NCBI GenBank assembly: GCA_016780775.1
Contig: JADHLI010000011.1
Span: 1 to 64,000, forward strand
From: Alphaproteobacteria bacterium
Lineage (GTDB): Bacteria; Pseudomonadota; Alphaproteobacteria; Puniceispirillales; Puniceispirillaceae
Direction of reading: 5' to 3'
DNA: 64,000 nt
Under the pieces are notes generated by a model. The model was not told the DNA's origin. It saw nothing but the letters and a program-made list of their open reading frames with translations, and did not search any database. The position numbers were made by a program, and so were the translations under genes. Shown piece after piece: positions 18,927 to 27,254 of the stretch; position 1 is the first letter of the stretch, and each line of letters starts with the position of its first letter.

Positions 18927-19853
18927 CTAGACCTTATCACTAGAGCCTGCAAAAGCGGCATCGAAAGAGGTGGTTGCACTGCCTCTGGCAAGTGGGCGTG
19001 GCTGGCTAGCATCAGGTGCCCAACCGGTTAGGGTTATCAGCTCAATACTGGCAGTTATCTGGCCTTCTTCATTTACGAATCTATCGTGATAAATTTCCGC
19101 TGCACGGATAAAAATCTGGCGGCGAGTGAAATGCGGTAGCTTGCCAAACAGGGCGTTCTGGCCGCCCATGCCGCGGATATCAGCCATAAGCTTGAACATA
19201 TTTGGATAGGTGATGGTCAATAATTCTGCATCTGCGACAGGCAGGGCAAAGCCAGCACGTTGTAATAGCCCGCCCATATCGCGAATATCAGCCATCGGCA
19301 TACAGCGCGGGCTTACCCCGCCTGATATCTCGTTCTCTGCTTCGCTAAGACAAGCGCGCAATTCGCTCAAACTACGCCCACCCAACAGATTAACAAAAGC
19401 CAAGCCATCTGGCCTCAAGGCGAGCCGCATTTGTGCAAGCAGACCCGGCAAATCATTCATCCAATGCAGATAGAGGGCAGAGAGGATCAGATCGCAGCTT
19501 TGCGGGGCAACCGGCAAATGCTCGCCCTCACAAAGCACACTCTTAACAGCCACAGCGTTTACAGGCGTAAACTGGGCCGCCAAATTTAAAAAGGCAGTAC
19601 TATGGTCACTTATCGTTAAATGATAGGGCGTCTTATGCTCAAGCACGCTTTGTAGGGCGCGACCCATCTGACCAGTATGGCACCCAAAATCCAGAATATC
19701 GATGAAATCACGCCGGACGATTTGCAAGCGTTCCGCCAACCTTTCTGCAGCTAATTTTTTCAGAAATTCAAACCCGCCAAAACCTGCTGCTGCCCTATCT
19801 CTTTGGGCAATCCAAAGCTGGTGATTAAAAATATGTGGCGGTTGTTCTGGCAT
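18927..19853 (-). CDS. SAM-dependent methyltransferase, BioC/NDUFAF5-like
   Basis: A class I methyltransferase fold is evident: ILDFGCHTGQMGRAL (motif I, ~52-66), LPVAPQSCDLILSALYLHWMNDLPGLLAQ (post I to motif II) and ALRPDGLAFVNLLGG. The N-terminal FNHQLWIAQRDRAA and the C-terminal LMADIRGMGGQNAL segment match the alphaproteobacterial BioC/NDUFAF5-like family, whose mitochondrial member hydroxylates a complex I arginine. Substrate is not predictable from sequence alone. It converges on mutT with a 7-bp gap; a comF homologue lies divergently upstream, the common alphaproteobacterial layout. Confidence 0.85.
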   Translation of the reverse strand: MPEQPPHIFNHQLWIAQRDRAAAGFGGFEFLKKLAAERLAERLQIVRRDFIDILDFGCHTGQMGRALQSVLEHKTPYHLTISDHSTAFLNLAAQFTPVNAVAVKSVLCEGEHLPVAPQSCDLILSALYLHWMNDLPGLLAQMRLALRPDGLAFVNLLGGRSLSELRACLSEAENEISGGVSPRCMPMADIRDMGGLLQRAGFALPVADAELLTITYPNMFKLMADIRGMGGQNALFGKLPHFTRRQIFIRAAEIYHDRFVNEEGQITASIELITLTGWAPDASQPRPLARGSATTSFDAAFAGSSDKV

Positions 19854-19973
19854 CTAAAACCCTTTTTTTCGTTGCCGTAGCACTTCTGACAATGCTCATC
19901 TGTTTAATTTTCATAACGCTCTTAACGTTTAATTTACCTGACCAGATATAGAATGATGCACAGGAGAATACAA

Positions 19974-20717
19974 ATGCCTGTTCCATCCGCATACCTATGG
20001 CGCGCTAAACTTAACCAGCTTTTCAGTCTTGTCTTGCCGCAGACCTGTCCACTTTGCCAGTCTTTTGTGAAAGGTACAGGCCTTTGCCCAAATTGCTGGC
20101 ACGGGTTGCGCCCTATCACCGCGCCCCATTGTCAGGCTTGCGGCCGCCCTCTAGCTTATGCCGTCCTGCATAGCGTCTGTGCCCCCTGCCTTATAAAACC
20201 TTTTAGTGCCCGCCCAATTCGCAGCAGCTATTGCTATGATGATGCATCCAAAGGGCTTATTCTGCCCTTTAAACATGCAGATAGGCTGGATATAGCACCG
20301 ATAATGGCGAGCATGATGGCACCCCACTTTAAAGCGCTAGCCACAGACGCTGATATAGTCATACCTGTGCCACTGCATCGCACTCGCTTTTTGAGGCGCC
20401 GCTATAATCAGTCTGCTGAACTGGCGCGCTGGCTTGTTATACATACCAAAACAGAAATAGATTTTGCCCCGCAACTTCTTGTGCGCATAAAAGCCACCCC
20501 ATCTATGGCCGGCCTGTCAAAAGACAAGCGCGAGAATAATGTGCGCCATGCCTTTCGCCTTGCCGCCCCTGCTCGTAAATTTCTGATAGCAGATAAACAT
20601 ATCCTGCTGATTGATGATGTGATGACCACAGGGGCTACGATAAATAGCTGTGCGCAAACATTGCTGGCAGCCGGAGCTGGCGAGGTATCTGCGCTGGTTT
20701 TTGCACGTGTTGTCTAG
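19974..20717 (+). CDS. comF: ComF family phosphoribosyltransferase-like protein
   Basis: The N-terminus carries paired CxxC motifs (CPLC, CPNC, CQAC, CAPC) of a zinc-finger type, followed by a phosphoribosyltransferase fold with the PRPP motif ILLIDDVMTTGATI near residue 215. ComF proteins take part in DNA uptake in some bacteria; in most others the role is unknown. The ATG at 19974 has an AGGAG site 7 nt upstream and is preferred to the ATG at 19953. It leads a comF-grxC-nitrilase cluster. Confidence 0.9.
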   Translation: MPVPSAYLWRAKLNQLFSLVLPQTCPLCQSFVKGTGLCPNCWHGLRPITAPHCQACGRPLAYAVLHSVCAPCLIKPFSARPIRSSYCYDDASKGLILPFKHADRLDIAPIMASMMAPHFKALATDADIVIPVPLHRTRFLRRRYNQSAELARWLVIHTKTEIDFAPQLLVRIKATPSMAGLSKDKRENNVRHAFRLAAPARKFLIADKHILLIDDVMTTGATINSCAQTLLAAGAGEVSALVFARVV

Positions 20718-20814
20718 GAAGGATATTCGGGGCGAAACAAACACCCCTCTTGTTTTCTTTAAGCCTGCTGTCCATATCAGATGAAATATTGAGAATAACG
20801 ATAAAGGTTATGTG

Positions 20815-21087
20815 ATGACCAGCCCCCAAATTGATATCTATACAAGCATGTTTTGCAGCTATTGTGCGTTGGCAAAGCGGCTGCTGAAATCACGCGGTGT
20901 TAGCTTCAATGAAATTGATGTTAGTGATAATAAAGAGAAGCGTGAAGAAATGCTGGCCCGTGCTGAGGGGCGGCGCACCGTACCACAAATTTTTATTGAT
21001 GATATCGGTATTGGCGGTTATGACGAGCTATATGGCTTGGATAAAAAAGGCGCATTAGATACATTGCTGGCAGGCACAGAACAATAA
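20815..21087 (+). CDS. grxC: Glutaredoxin 3
   Basis: This small thiol-disulfide oxidoreductase is reduced by glutathione. The dithiol active site is C14-S-Y-C17, and the TVPQIFIDD and GGYDEL motifs (cis-proline and glutathione-binding) are present. The ATG at 20815 has an AAAGG site 8 nt upstream; a GTG just before it would add one residue. It lies between comF and the nitrilase-family gene, an arrangement conserved in Alphaproteobacteria. Confidence 0.95.
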   Translation: MTSPQIDIYTSMFCSYCALAKRLLKSRGVSFNEIDVSDNKEKREEMLARAEGRRTVPQIFIDDIGIGGYDELYGLDKKGALDTLLAGTEQ

Positions 21088-21177
21088 AAAAGCCAAACAT
21101 AAAAGGCCGAGAATTAATAACAAGAACCAATAACTAGACCTAAAGGAAGTTCAGCTAAACTAGGGGGTGTATTTAGG

Positions 21178-22020
21178 GTGTCACATGCGCGCATTACAAA
21201 AGCGGCTGTTCTGCAATATACGGCCAGAGGCACACAAGATGAAACCCTGCCTATCGTTGAGGCGCTTGTCACTGGCGCTGCTAAAGCTGGTGCAGAGATT
21301 ATCTGCTTGCCCGAATGCGCAAATTTTCTGGCCGCAAATAAACCTTCTTTGAGAAAACATGCAGAAGATGAAGCAGATAGCCGCTCATTGGCCTTGCTTA
21401 CAAATCTAGCCCGAAAACACCACATCATCGTCTCAGCTGGCTCGCTAATGATGGCAGCAGACCCCAATAATCCAGAAGATAATCGCGCCGCAAATCGAAG
21501 CTTTTTGATCACACAAGATGGTGAAATCGCTGCCCGCTATGATAAAATCCATATGTTTGATGCTGATGTTGGAGATGGCAAAAGTTACCGCGAATCTGAT
21601 CATTTCCGCCCTGGCACTAATATGGTGGACGTACAGACCAGCAAAGCGCATTTCGGATTAAGCATTTGTTATGATGTTCGTTTTGCTGGCTTATATCGAA
21701 AATTGGCACAGCAGGGTGCTGAGGTTATCACCATCCCCGCTGCTTTTACCCGCCCTTCTGGGCAAGCGCATTGGCATGTTTTACAGCGCGCACGCGCTAT
21801 TGAAACAGGCTGTTTTGTGTTGGCATCAGCACAAATTGGTGCCCATGATGATGGGCGGGAGACTTATGGCCATTCGTTGATTGTAAATCCGTGGGGGGAA
21901 GTACTAGCAGATGCTGGCACCATGGAAGAAGGGTTTGTGACGGCAGTTCTGGATTTAGATGAGGTGGTTATCGCACGCCAGAGAATTCGCAATTTGCAGC
22001 ATGCTCCAAACTATTCCTAA
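21178..22020 (+). CDS. Carbon-nitrogen hydrolase (Nit/omega-amidase-like)
   Basis: A single nitrilase-superfamily domain with an intact triad: E46 (LPECANF), K123 (YDKIHMFDAD) and C164 (LSICYDVRF). The overall pattern, including AHWHVLQRARAIETGCFVLASAQIG, fits the Nit1/Nit2 group, which hydrolyses deaminated glutathione or alpha-keto acid amides. Its place directly after a glutaredoxin gene agrees with a glutathione-repair role, but the substrate is inference. Translation appears to start at a GTG; no strong ribosome site is visible. Confidence 0.9.
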   Translation: MSHARITKAAVLQYTARGTQDETLPIVEALVTGAAKAGAEIICLPECANFLAANKPSLRKHAEDEADSRSLALLTNLARKHHIIVSAGSLMMAADPNNPEDNRAANRSFLITQDGEIAARYDKIHMFDADVGDGKSYRESDHFRPGTNMVDVQTSKAHFGLSICYDVRFAGLYRKLAQQGAEVITIPAAFTRPSGQAHWHVLQRARAIETGCFVLASAQIGAHDDGRETYGHSLIVNPWGEVLADAGTMEEGFVTAVLDLDEVVIARQRIRNLQHAPNYS

Positions 22021-22051
22021 AGACAGGGTCTTGGCTAGGCAGAGCCCCCCT

Positions 22052-23008
22052 TTAAATCAGCGCCTTATCGCCCATATTCAGATATTTTTCCTGCCGGTCT
22101 TTTATCAGCGCTTCTGCGTCCATAACCGATAAAGTTTCTAGCTGGCTTTCAATGGCGGCAGCTAAATTCTGTAAGGCCGTATCTATGTTGCGATGCGCGC
22201 CGCCAAGTGGCTCTTCAACAATCTGATCTATTACGCCAAGCTCATGCATATCATGCGCGGTTAGCCGAAGCGCCTCTGCAGCTGTTTGCGCCTTATCTCC
22301 GCTACGCCAAAGAATAGATGCACATCCCTCTGGCGAGATCACTGAATAAACCGCATGTTCAAACATAACCACTCGGTTGCCAGCTGCCAGCGCAATCGCC
22401 CCGCCAGAACCACCTTCACCAACAATGGCAGAAATAAGCGGTGTTTTTAGCCCCAAACAGGATTGTATAGCGCGTGCAATAGCTTCTGCTTGACCGCGCT
22501 CTTCAGCCCCGCGTCCAGGATAAGCCCCTGCGGTGTCAACAAAACTTATGACGGGTAAATTAAATTGATTGGCAAGTGCCATCAAACGGATAGCTTTGCG
22601 GTAACCTTCTGGGCGCACCATGCCAAAATTACGCTTTACCCGCTGTTCAGTCGTACTGCCTTTTTCTGTGCCTAAAATGACGACTGGCCGCCCACGAAAT
22701 CGGGCCATGCCGCCAATAATAGCATAGTCTTCTGCATAGGCTCTATCGCCAGAAAGTTCTATAAATTCGTCAAAAATATGTTTGATAATTTGAACCATTT
22801 TTGGGCGTTCAGGATGGCGTGCTACCTGTACTTTTTCCCATGGCCCAAGCTTTTTATAGGTCTGGGCAAGTTCTTTATCGATGCGTGATTGTAATTTGCC
22901 AATCTCCTCAGCGATATTCATACCAGAATCACCGCCCAAATGACGCAATTCTTCGAGCTTGCCCTCAAGAGCAGCTATCGGTTTTTCAAAATCCAAAAAG
23001 TGGCGCAT
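22052..23008 (-). CDS. accA: Acetyl-CoA carboxylase carboxyltransferase, alpha subunit
   Basis: AccA, with AccD, transfers the carboxyl group from biotin to acetyl-CoA, the first step of fatty-acid synthesis. The N-terminal coiled region (LDFEKPIAALEGKLEEL) and the crotonase-like carboxyltransferase domain with GAYPGRGAEERGQAEAIA and VIGEGGSGGAIALA-type motifs (here IVGEGGSGGAIALA) are intact. Its 318 residues are standard. It lies downstream of xerD on the same strand, as in many Alphaproteobacteria. Confidence 0.97.
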   Translation of the reverse strand: MRHFLDFEKPIAALEGKLEELRHLGGDSGMNIAEEIGKLQSRIDKELAQTYKKLGPWEKVQVARHPERPKMVQIIKHIFDEFIELSGDRAYAEDYAIIGGMARFRGRPVVILGTEKGSTTEQRVKRNFGMVRPEGYRKAIRLMALANQFNLPVISFVDTAGAYPGRGAEERGQAEAIARAIQSCLGLKTPLISAIVGEGGSGGAIALAAGNRVVMFEHAVYSVISPEGCASILWRSGDKAQTAAEALRLTAHDMHELGVIDQIVEEPLGGAHRNIDTALQNLAAAIESQLETLSVMDAEALIKDRQEKYLNMGDKALI

Positions 23009-23073
23009 GCAAAATTACCATCAAAATAAAAATCTTAACAAAAGCGGTATTTTATTCTTTCTATCGTCTCGTT

Positions 23074-23988
23074 TTACTCGTTTTCCCTATTTTTCGCAAG
23101 CGGGTGCGCTGCACCTACTAGCCCTTTTAGCCTATCTGGGCGGGTGCGCGTATAAATCTGTGTAGTAGTGATGTCAGCATGTCCAAGAAGCGCTTGCAAT
23201 GTGCGCAAATCAGCCCCCCTATTCAGCATATGTGTAGCAAATGAATGGCGCAGTTTATGCGGACTTACACGCGCATTATCAATGCCAGCTAGCCCAGCAA
23301 TTTTTTTCAAAAGCAAGCTAAAAGACTGGCGGGTAATCTCCTTCTCACGGCTAGCAAAGAGCTGGTCAGAATGAGTTACCGGACCATCGCCATCCCGCCA
23401 TTCCAGCCAATCTGCACATAATTTCAAGGCAAAATCAGTAACCGGCACCAGCCTTTCTTTGCCACCTTTACCTGTTATCATCAGAGCTGTTTTCGATAAC
23501 GATATGTCCTGAGTTTTAAGGGCTAATAGCTCTGAGATACGCAAGCCACCTGCATATAACAGCTCCAGCGCGGCAGCCATACGCAGATTATCTGGCACCT
23601 CTAGCTTTGCGGTTGCTGTCAGCAATTTTGCTATCTCTTCCTCACTTAAACTTTTCGGCAGGCTTTCTGGCAATTTTGGCGCATCAATAAATTGGGCTGG
23701 ATTATCAGAGCGATATCCATCTCCAACCAACCAGCTCATAAATTGACGAAGCGTGCTTAAACGGCGCGCTCTCGAACGCGAAGCCAGCTTTTCTGCCTCC
23801 CAAGCTTTTAGCAATTGCCGCAGATTGTCAGCGCTTGCATCAACAAAGCTAATATCAAGGCCTTCAGAAATCTTAGAAAGGTCTCTCTCATAAGCCAGAA
23901 GGGTATTAGTTGCCGCTGCCTTTTCGGCTGCCTGCGCCTGCAGGAAGCGTTTGATAAGACGTGCCTCTTCTGGCGCCAATTCTGTCAT
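23074..23988 (-). CDS. xerD: Tyrosine recombinase XerD-like
   Basis: XerC and XerD resolve chromosome dimers at dif. The N-terminal SAM-like domain (~1-95) precedes a catalytic domain with the conserved residues: R in GGLRISELLAL (~150), K in the GKGGKERLVP beta-hairpin, HKLRHSFATHML, LGHADITTTQIYT with the nucleophile Tyr. The ATG at 23988 has a GAGGG sequence upstream. Its position beside accA and the lack of phage genes argue for a housekeeping enzyme and not an integrase; XerC versus XerD identity rests on context. Confidence 0.9.
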   Translation of the reverse strand: MTELAPEEARLIKRFLQAQAAEKAAATNTLLAYERDLSKISEGLDISFVDASADNLRQLLKAWEAEKLASRSRARRLSTLRQFMSWLVGDGYRSDNPAQFIDAPKLPESLPKSLSEEEIAKLLTATAKLEVPDNLRMAAALELLYAGGLRISELLALKTQDISLSKTALMITGKGGKERLVPVTDFALKLCADWLEWRDGDGPVTHSDQLFASREKEITRQSFSLLLKKIAGLAGIDNARVSPHKLRHSFATHMLNRGADLRTLQALLGHADITTTQIYTRTRPDRLKGLVGAAHPLAKNRENE

Positions 23989-24033
23989 CACCGCCCTCTT
24001 TTTATAGCTTCACACCCTATTTTAGACGCTCTT

Positions 24034-26124
24034 TTAAGAAACAGGTGTGAAATTGCGCCGCAGAAGATGCGCTTTCACCACCTCGCCAGCAAACTGACCC
24101 GCCACTTCAGGCAAACCAACCTTATGCAAGGCTTCGATAATTTGCGCACTATCATCAGGATCTATCCACCCAAGCGCAACCGGCTGTACCAACATTGAAG
24201 CCAGCAAAGCTGTTTCAGCAATATTTCCTGCCTCAGCCAGCTCACCTAATGCTAGCAGATGTGGCGGCGAGAGCCGGTGATAGACAAGGCCGGTACTCTT
24301 TTCTGGCAAGCCTTCAGCTTCAGCTAGGATAAATGACCAACTATTTTTTGGCCTTGCTGATTGCTGAGCGCGCAAGATCGGCAATAATGCCCAAGCATTT
24401 GCGTCATCAAGGCTTTGTGCCTGCCATGCCGCACCATTAGCCGCTGCCAGAATAGCCTGTATGCTAGCAGCAAATTCAGCTTGTGCATTAAGCGCATCTG
24501 GCAATGGCTCTTGCGCGCCAGAAAGGGTAAGCAGAAGGGCAAAATCTTTTTGCAATTCTGTGCTGATATTATCTGCCTTACTGAAACGCTGCCTAACCAA
24601 GCTAGCATAGACATCTGCCAATAGCTCTGGCCGCCCAGAGCGCATCTCTGTTTGAAAAGCGCGTTGGATAAGCTGGCCTTCAGCTTTGCTGCTATCTGCC
24701 TCATTGCGCAACGCAAGGCTAACCCATAACGACGCGCTGGCAAGCGCATCATGCTGGGCGTCTGTGTAACCACCTGCGTCCAGACCATCAAGAGTTGCCA
24801 ACGCCGCTTCAGTAGGCATAGGCGCCTCCAGCAGGGCACGCCAAATCTGTTCGGTTGCCGCACGTTCCTGCAAGCCACGTTCAAACAACATAAAACTGGT
24901 TTTTAATGCAGCGTCTGCAGCCAAATACCTAAAGTTAGAGGCAGCTTGTATCATCGAAAGCGGAATTTGCTCAAAAGCAGCAAGCGAGATTTGCTCTCGT
25001 GCTGCATCCATCAGCACCAGATCAACACTATCAAGTGTGGTTAAATCCAGAGAAAGTGTATCTGTGCGGCCTAGCAACTTATCTACCAATTGAAAAAAGT
25101 TAGCATCCTCGCCGCCACTTGCCTTCAGAATATCAGCCGCAAAGCGTGCTTTATTTGCATCGCCGGCCAAAAGCGCGCAAATAATCCGTGATTGATGCCA
25201 GAAATCATCTAGCGTGCTTTGCGCTTTTTTTTCTGCATCGCGGCAGGCGGTGGCATCAGCTTGGCGGATCAGGTCATATTCCACCTGCCAGCGCTTCCAA
25301 TCTGCCCATCTATCATCTTCTGGCAACATGCGCACAATCTCTGCAAGCGCATCTGATTGCCCAGCTGCCGCCAGCCAGTTCAGGCGAGCAGAGACTAGCT
25401 CTTCTGCTACAGACCCAGCCCCCTTTGGCGGAACCGTAGCGATCGACATAATTTCGAAAACCAGCTTGTTCAAAATTGGCGCACTGCCTAAAGCAGGAAC
25501 ATTGCGCAGCAAATATAAGGCCTGCTCCGCATCTGAATCTGACCAGATAAGCGCGTTTAAATCAGGCGACAAGGTTGCTGGCCTTTTTAGACCAACAGAA
25601 GCAAGGCTGATTTTAGATACTGAACGTCGGCCGATAGAGGTGGCTGGCAAATCGCTGCGCGTGGAGGCTCTGTTCAGGCTCAGTATTGGTGTTGCGGTAT
25701 CACCCTCCTGTGCGACATTGCCCGCCAAATTATTGCCCTTGCCATTATTTGATGGGCTAACATCTGTGGGGCGCAAAACGGCCTCTTCTGCGGCATTTTG
25801 GGCAATTTCCGCTGCGCCCGGATCTGTTTCCAAGCCATCATTTGACGGCGCTAAGATAGTGTTATCTGTGCTAGCATTGGTATGCGCGCCTATCTCAGCA
25901 GAAGCGCTGAAATTATCATCGCTTTGTTCAGCATCCGTGAGGCTTTCATTCGCTGTGGTAGAGTTTCCAAGCGTCATCAAATTAATAGGGGTATCAGCGC
26001 GCCCTTGCGCCTGTGCTTCACCAAGACAGGCGGCCATCACCAACCCAGCAACACAAATCGCGGGCAACCGGGACAAGGCAGGCAAAGGCAGCGATAAAAT
26101 TTGGTTATTGAACAAACGTTTCAT
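24034..26124 (-). CDS. Large exported protein of unknown function
   Basis: I do not recognise a named family. From the ATG at 26124 (AAAGG site 8 nt upstream) it has 696 residues: a signal peptide ending near QAQG (~residue 38), a low-complexity N- and A-rich stretch (~40-160), then a long alanine- and leucine-rich helical region (~190-690) resembling a helical-repeat solenoid (for example LYLLRNVPALGS, AAREQISLAAFEQIPLSMIQAA). It probably resides in the periplasm. A 45-residue membrane protein gene overlaps its 5' end, and xerD follows 42 nt downstream. Confidence 0.8.
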   Translation of the reverse strand: MKRLFNNQILSLPLPALSRLPAICVAGLVMAACLGEAQAQGRADTPINLMTLGNSTTANESLTDAEQSDDNFSASAEIGAHTNASTDNTILAPSNDGLETDPGAAEIAQNAAEEAVLRPTDVSPSNNGKGNNLAGNVAQEGDTATPILSLNRASTRSDLPATSIGRRSVSKISLASVGLKRPATLSPDLNALIWSDSDAEQALYLLRNVPALGSAPILNKLVFEIMSIATVPPKGAGSVAEELVSARLNWLAAAGQSDALAEIVRMLPEDDRWADWKRWQVEYDLIRQADATACRDAEKKAQSTLDDFWHQSRIICALLAGDANKARFAADILKASGGEDANFFQLVDKLLGRTDTLSLDLTTLDSVDLVLMDAAREQISLAAFEQIPLSMIQAASNFRYLAADAALKTSFMLFERGLQERAATEQIWRALLEAPMPTEAALATLDGLDAGGYTDAQHDALASASLWVSLALRNEADSSKAEGQLIQRAFQTEMRSGRPELLADVYASLVRQRFSKADNISTELQKDFALLLTLSGAQEPLPDALNAQAEFAASIQAILAAANGAAWQAQSLDDANAWALLPILRAQQSARPKNSWSFILAEAEGLPEKSTGLVYHRLSPPHLLALGELAEAGNIAETALLASMLVQPVALGWIDPDDSAQIIEALHKVGLPEVAGQFAGEVVKAHLLRRNFTPVS

Positions 26125-26242
26125 TTGGCACAACCTTTGTCACGATTTTTGTTGGCGCAGGAATATGCCAGTTCGCTAGAAAAACGGCTCCTGCCACGCC
26201 CAAAATAACGATAATCAGCATTGTGACTTTCATCGCGCTCAT
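26105..26242 (-). CDS. Small single-pass membrane protein (45 aa)
   Basis: The reading frame runs from the ATG at 26242 (GAGGT site just upstream) to TAA at 26105-26107, overlapping the first 20 bp of the 696-aa gene in a different frame. The protein has one hydrophobic helix (MLIIVILGVAGAVFLANW) and then a short periplasmic-looking tail, IPAPTKIVTKVVPNETF. That tail (aromatic, then IPAP, then a charged TKxVPNExF) recalls small alphaproteobacterial proteins I have seen annotated as hypothetical, a recollection I could not check. The overlap suggests coupled translation with the exported protein, so the two may act together. Confidence 0.7.
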   Translation of the reverse strand: MSAMKVTMLIIVILGVAGAVFLANWHIPAPTKIVTKVVPNETFVQ

Positions 26243-26625
26243 TCTACCTCACCTTCGTCTATACAGGCTTTTTTTATTAGCCCCTGCCATTCATTCTGGC
26301 CTCAATTATAACGCTTTTCCCACCTGTCTTGCCATAGGCAAAGCATTTTGGCAAATCAGATGCAGTGTTGGCTAGCCTTCCTACAATTATCCACAACTAT
26401 TGTACTGCACTTTTAAAATTAAAACCGAACCTCCATTTTTTGATATTGTAAAAATATGGCAGGGATAAGGCGGAAAACGGCTAAAAAATAGGGCAAATAT
26501 CGGTTATATTGCTTCTCACTCTCCCTTTTTCATAATTTTGACCTCTTAACCAATGCGCATAAATCAGATATAGATAAAATCATTGCTGCGCATGAAATGG
26601 CGCGGGTATCTCTAATAGCTTTTGC
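26243..26625. other. Divergent intergenic region with a DnaA-box match
   Basis: This stretch of about 380 bp separates the minus-strand 45-aa gene from aroK. It is AT-rich from about 26400 to 26600. One perfect DnaA-box consensus TTATCCACA lies at 26387-26395. No second clear box, no dnaA or hemE neighbour and no tandem 13-mers were seen, so this is not taken as a replication origin. Promoters of both flanking genes must lie here, but none stands out. Confidence 0.5.
26387..26395 (+). promoter_or_regulatory. Consensus DnaA box (isolated)
   Basis: TTATCCACA matches the DnaA-binding consensus exactly, in a non-coding AT-rich region next to a xerD cluster. It could let DnaA affect transcription, or it could be a chance match. 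Another copy of the same 9-mer occurs inside the dCTP deaminase gene near 56538, showing that chance matches do arise. Confidence 0.35.
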
Positions 26626-27240
26626 ATGATGTCTTTCTCCGCTTCTCTTATTAAAAAATTCCGCTCTGATATTGATGGTGACTATGCGTGCCTGACGCCA
26701 AAGTCTTTAGTCCTGGTTGGGTTAATGGGATCTGGAAAATCCGCACTTGGTAAGCGGTTGAGTGTTGCGCTATCCCTTCCCTTTATTGATAGTGATGCGC
26801 TGGTCGAAGAAGAAGCAGGCATCACGATTGCTGAAATTTTTGAGCTAGCAGGCGAAGCACGCTTCAGAGAGATGGAGCGCAGGGTTATTATGAGCGCATT
26901 AGAGGGCGATGCGTGTATTCTATCGACGGGCGGCGGCGCCTTTTGTAACAAGGAAACACGCGCAGCTATAAAGGCGAGCGCGGCCAGCATCTGGATTGAT
27001 TCGAGCCCCGAGACCCTATTATCCCGGATTGGCAATCCAGCTTCGCGCCCCCTATTGACCACAGGTGACCCGCTAGAAATTCTGACTGAATTGCGCGAGC
27101 GGCGCGCACCAGACTATGCTGAAGCTGATTTATATTTGCGAACAGGTAAACAATCCCATCGAACGGCAATGAAAAAATTATTGGGATTGCTGGTTGATAC
27201 TGGCCATATCCACCGCCTATTGCCCGCTTCTGCCAGATGA
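26626..27240 (+). CDS. aroK: Shikimate kinase
   Basis: AroK phosphorylates shikimate with ATP on the route to chorismate. The P-loop is GLMGSGKSALGKRL (residues 32-45); the shikimate-binding D-S-D (FIDSDALVEE), the R in FREMERR, and GGGA (STGGGAFC) are all present. An N-terminal extension of ~25 residues compared with the shortest homologues is common in Alphaproteobacteria. aroB follows 14 nt downstream, so the two are co-transcribed. Confidence 0.95.
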   Translation: MMSFSASLIKKFRSDIDGDYACLTPKSLVLVGLMGSGKSALGKRLSVALSLPFIDSDALVEEEAGITIAEIFELAGEARFREMERRVIMSALEGDACILSTGGGAFCNKETRAAIKASAASIWIDSSPETLLSRIGNPASRPLLTTGDPLEILTELRERRAPDYAEADLYLRTGKQSHRTAMKKLLGLLVDTGHIHRLLPASAR

Positions 27241-27254
27241 ATTAGGTTTTGATA

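Noticed and set aside
18919-18950. Possible further tandem repeat at the mutT/methyltransferase junction
   Set aside because: Only about half of a 13-bp unit matches (ATCACTAGA versus CCTCACTAGA), too weak to count.
23074-23988. Tyrosine recombinase as sign of an integrated phage or island
   Set aside because: The gene sits beside accA in a conserved alphaproteobacterial order, and no tRNA junction, direct repeat or phage gene is nearby; it fits housekeeping XerD.
26243-26625. Possible replication origin (AT-rich, DnaA box, near xerD)
   Set aside because: Only one DnaA box is seen, there are no tandem AT-rich 13-mers, and typical origin neighbours (dnaA, hemE, parAB) are absent.
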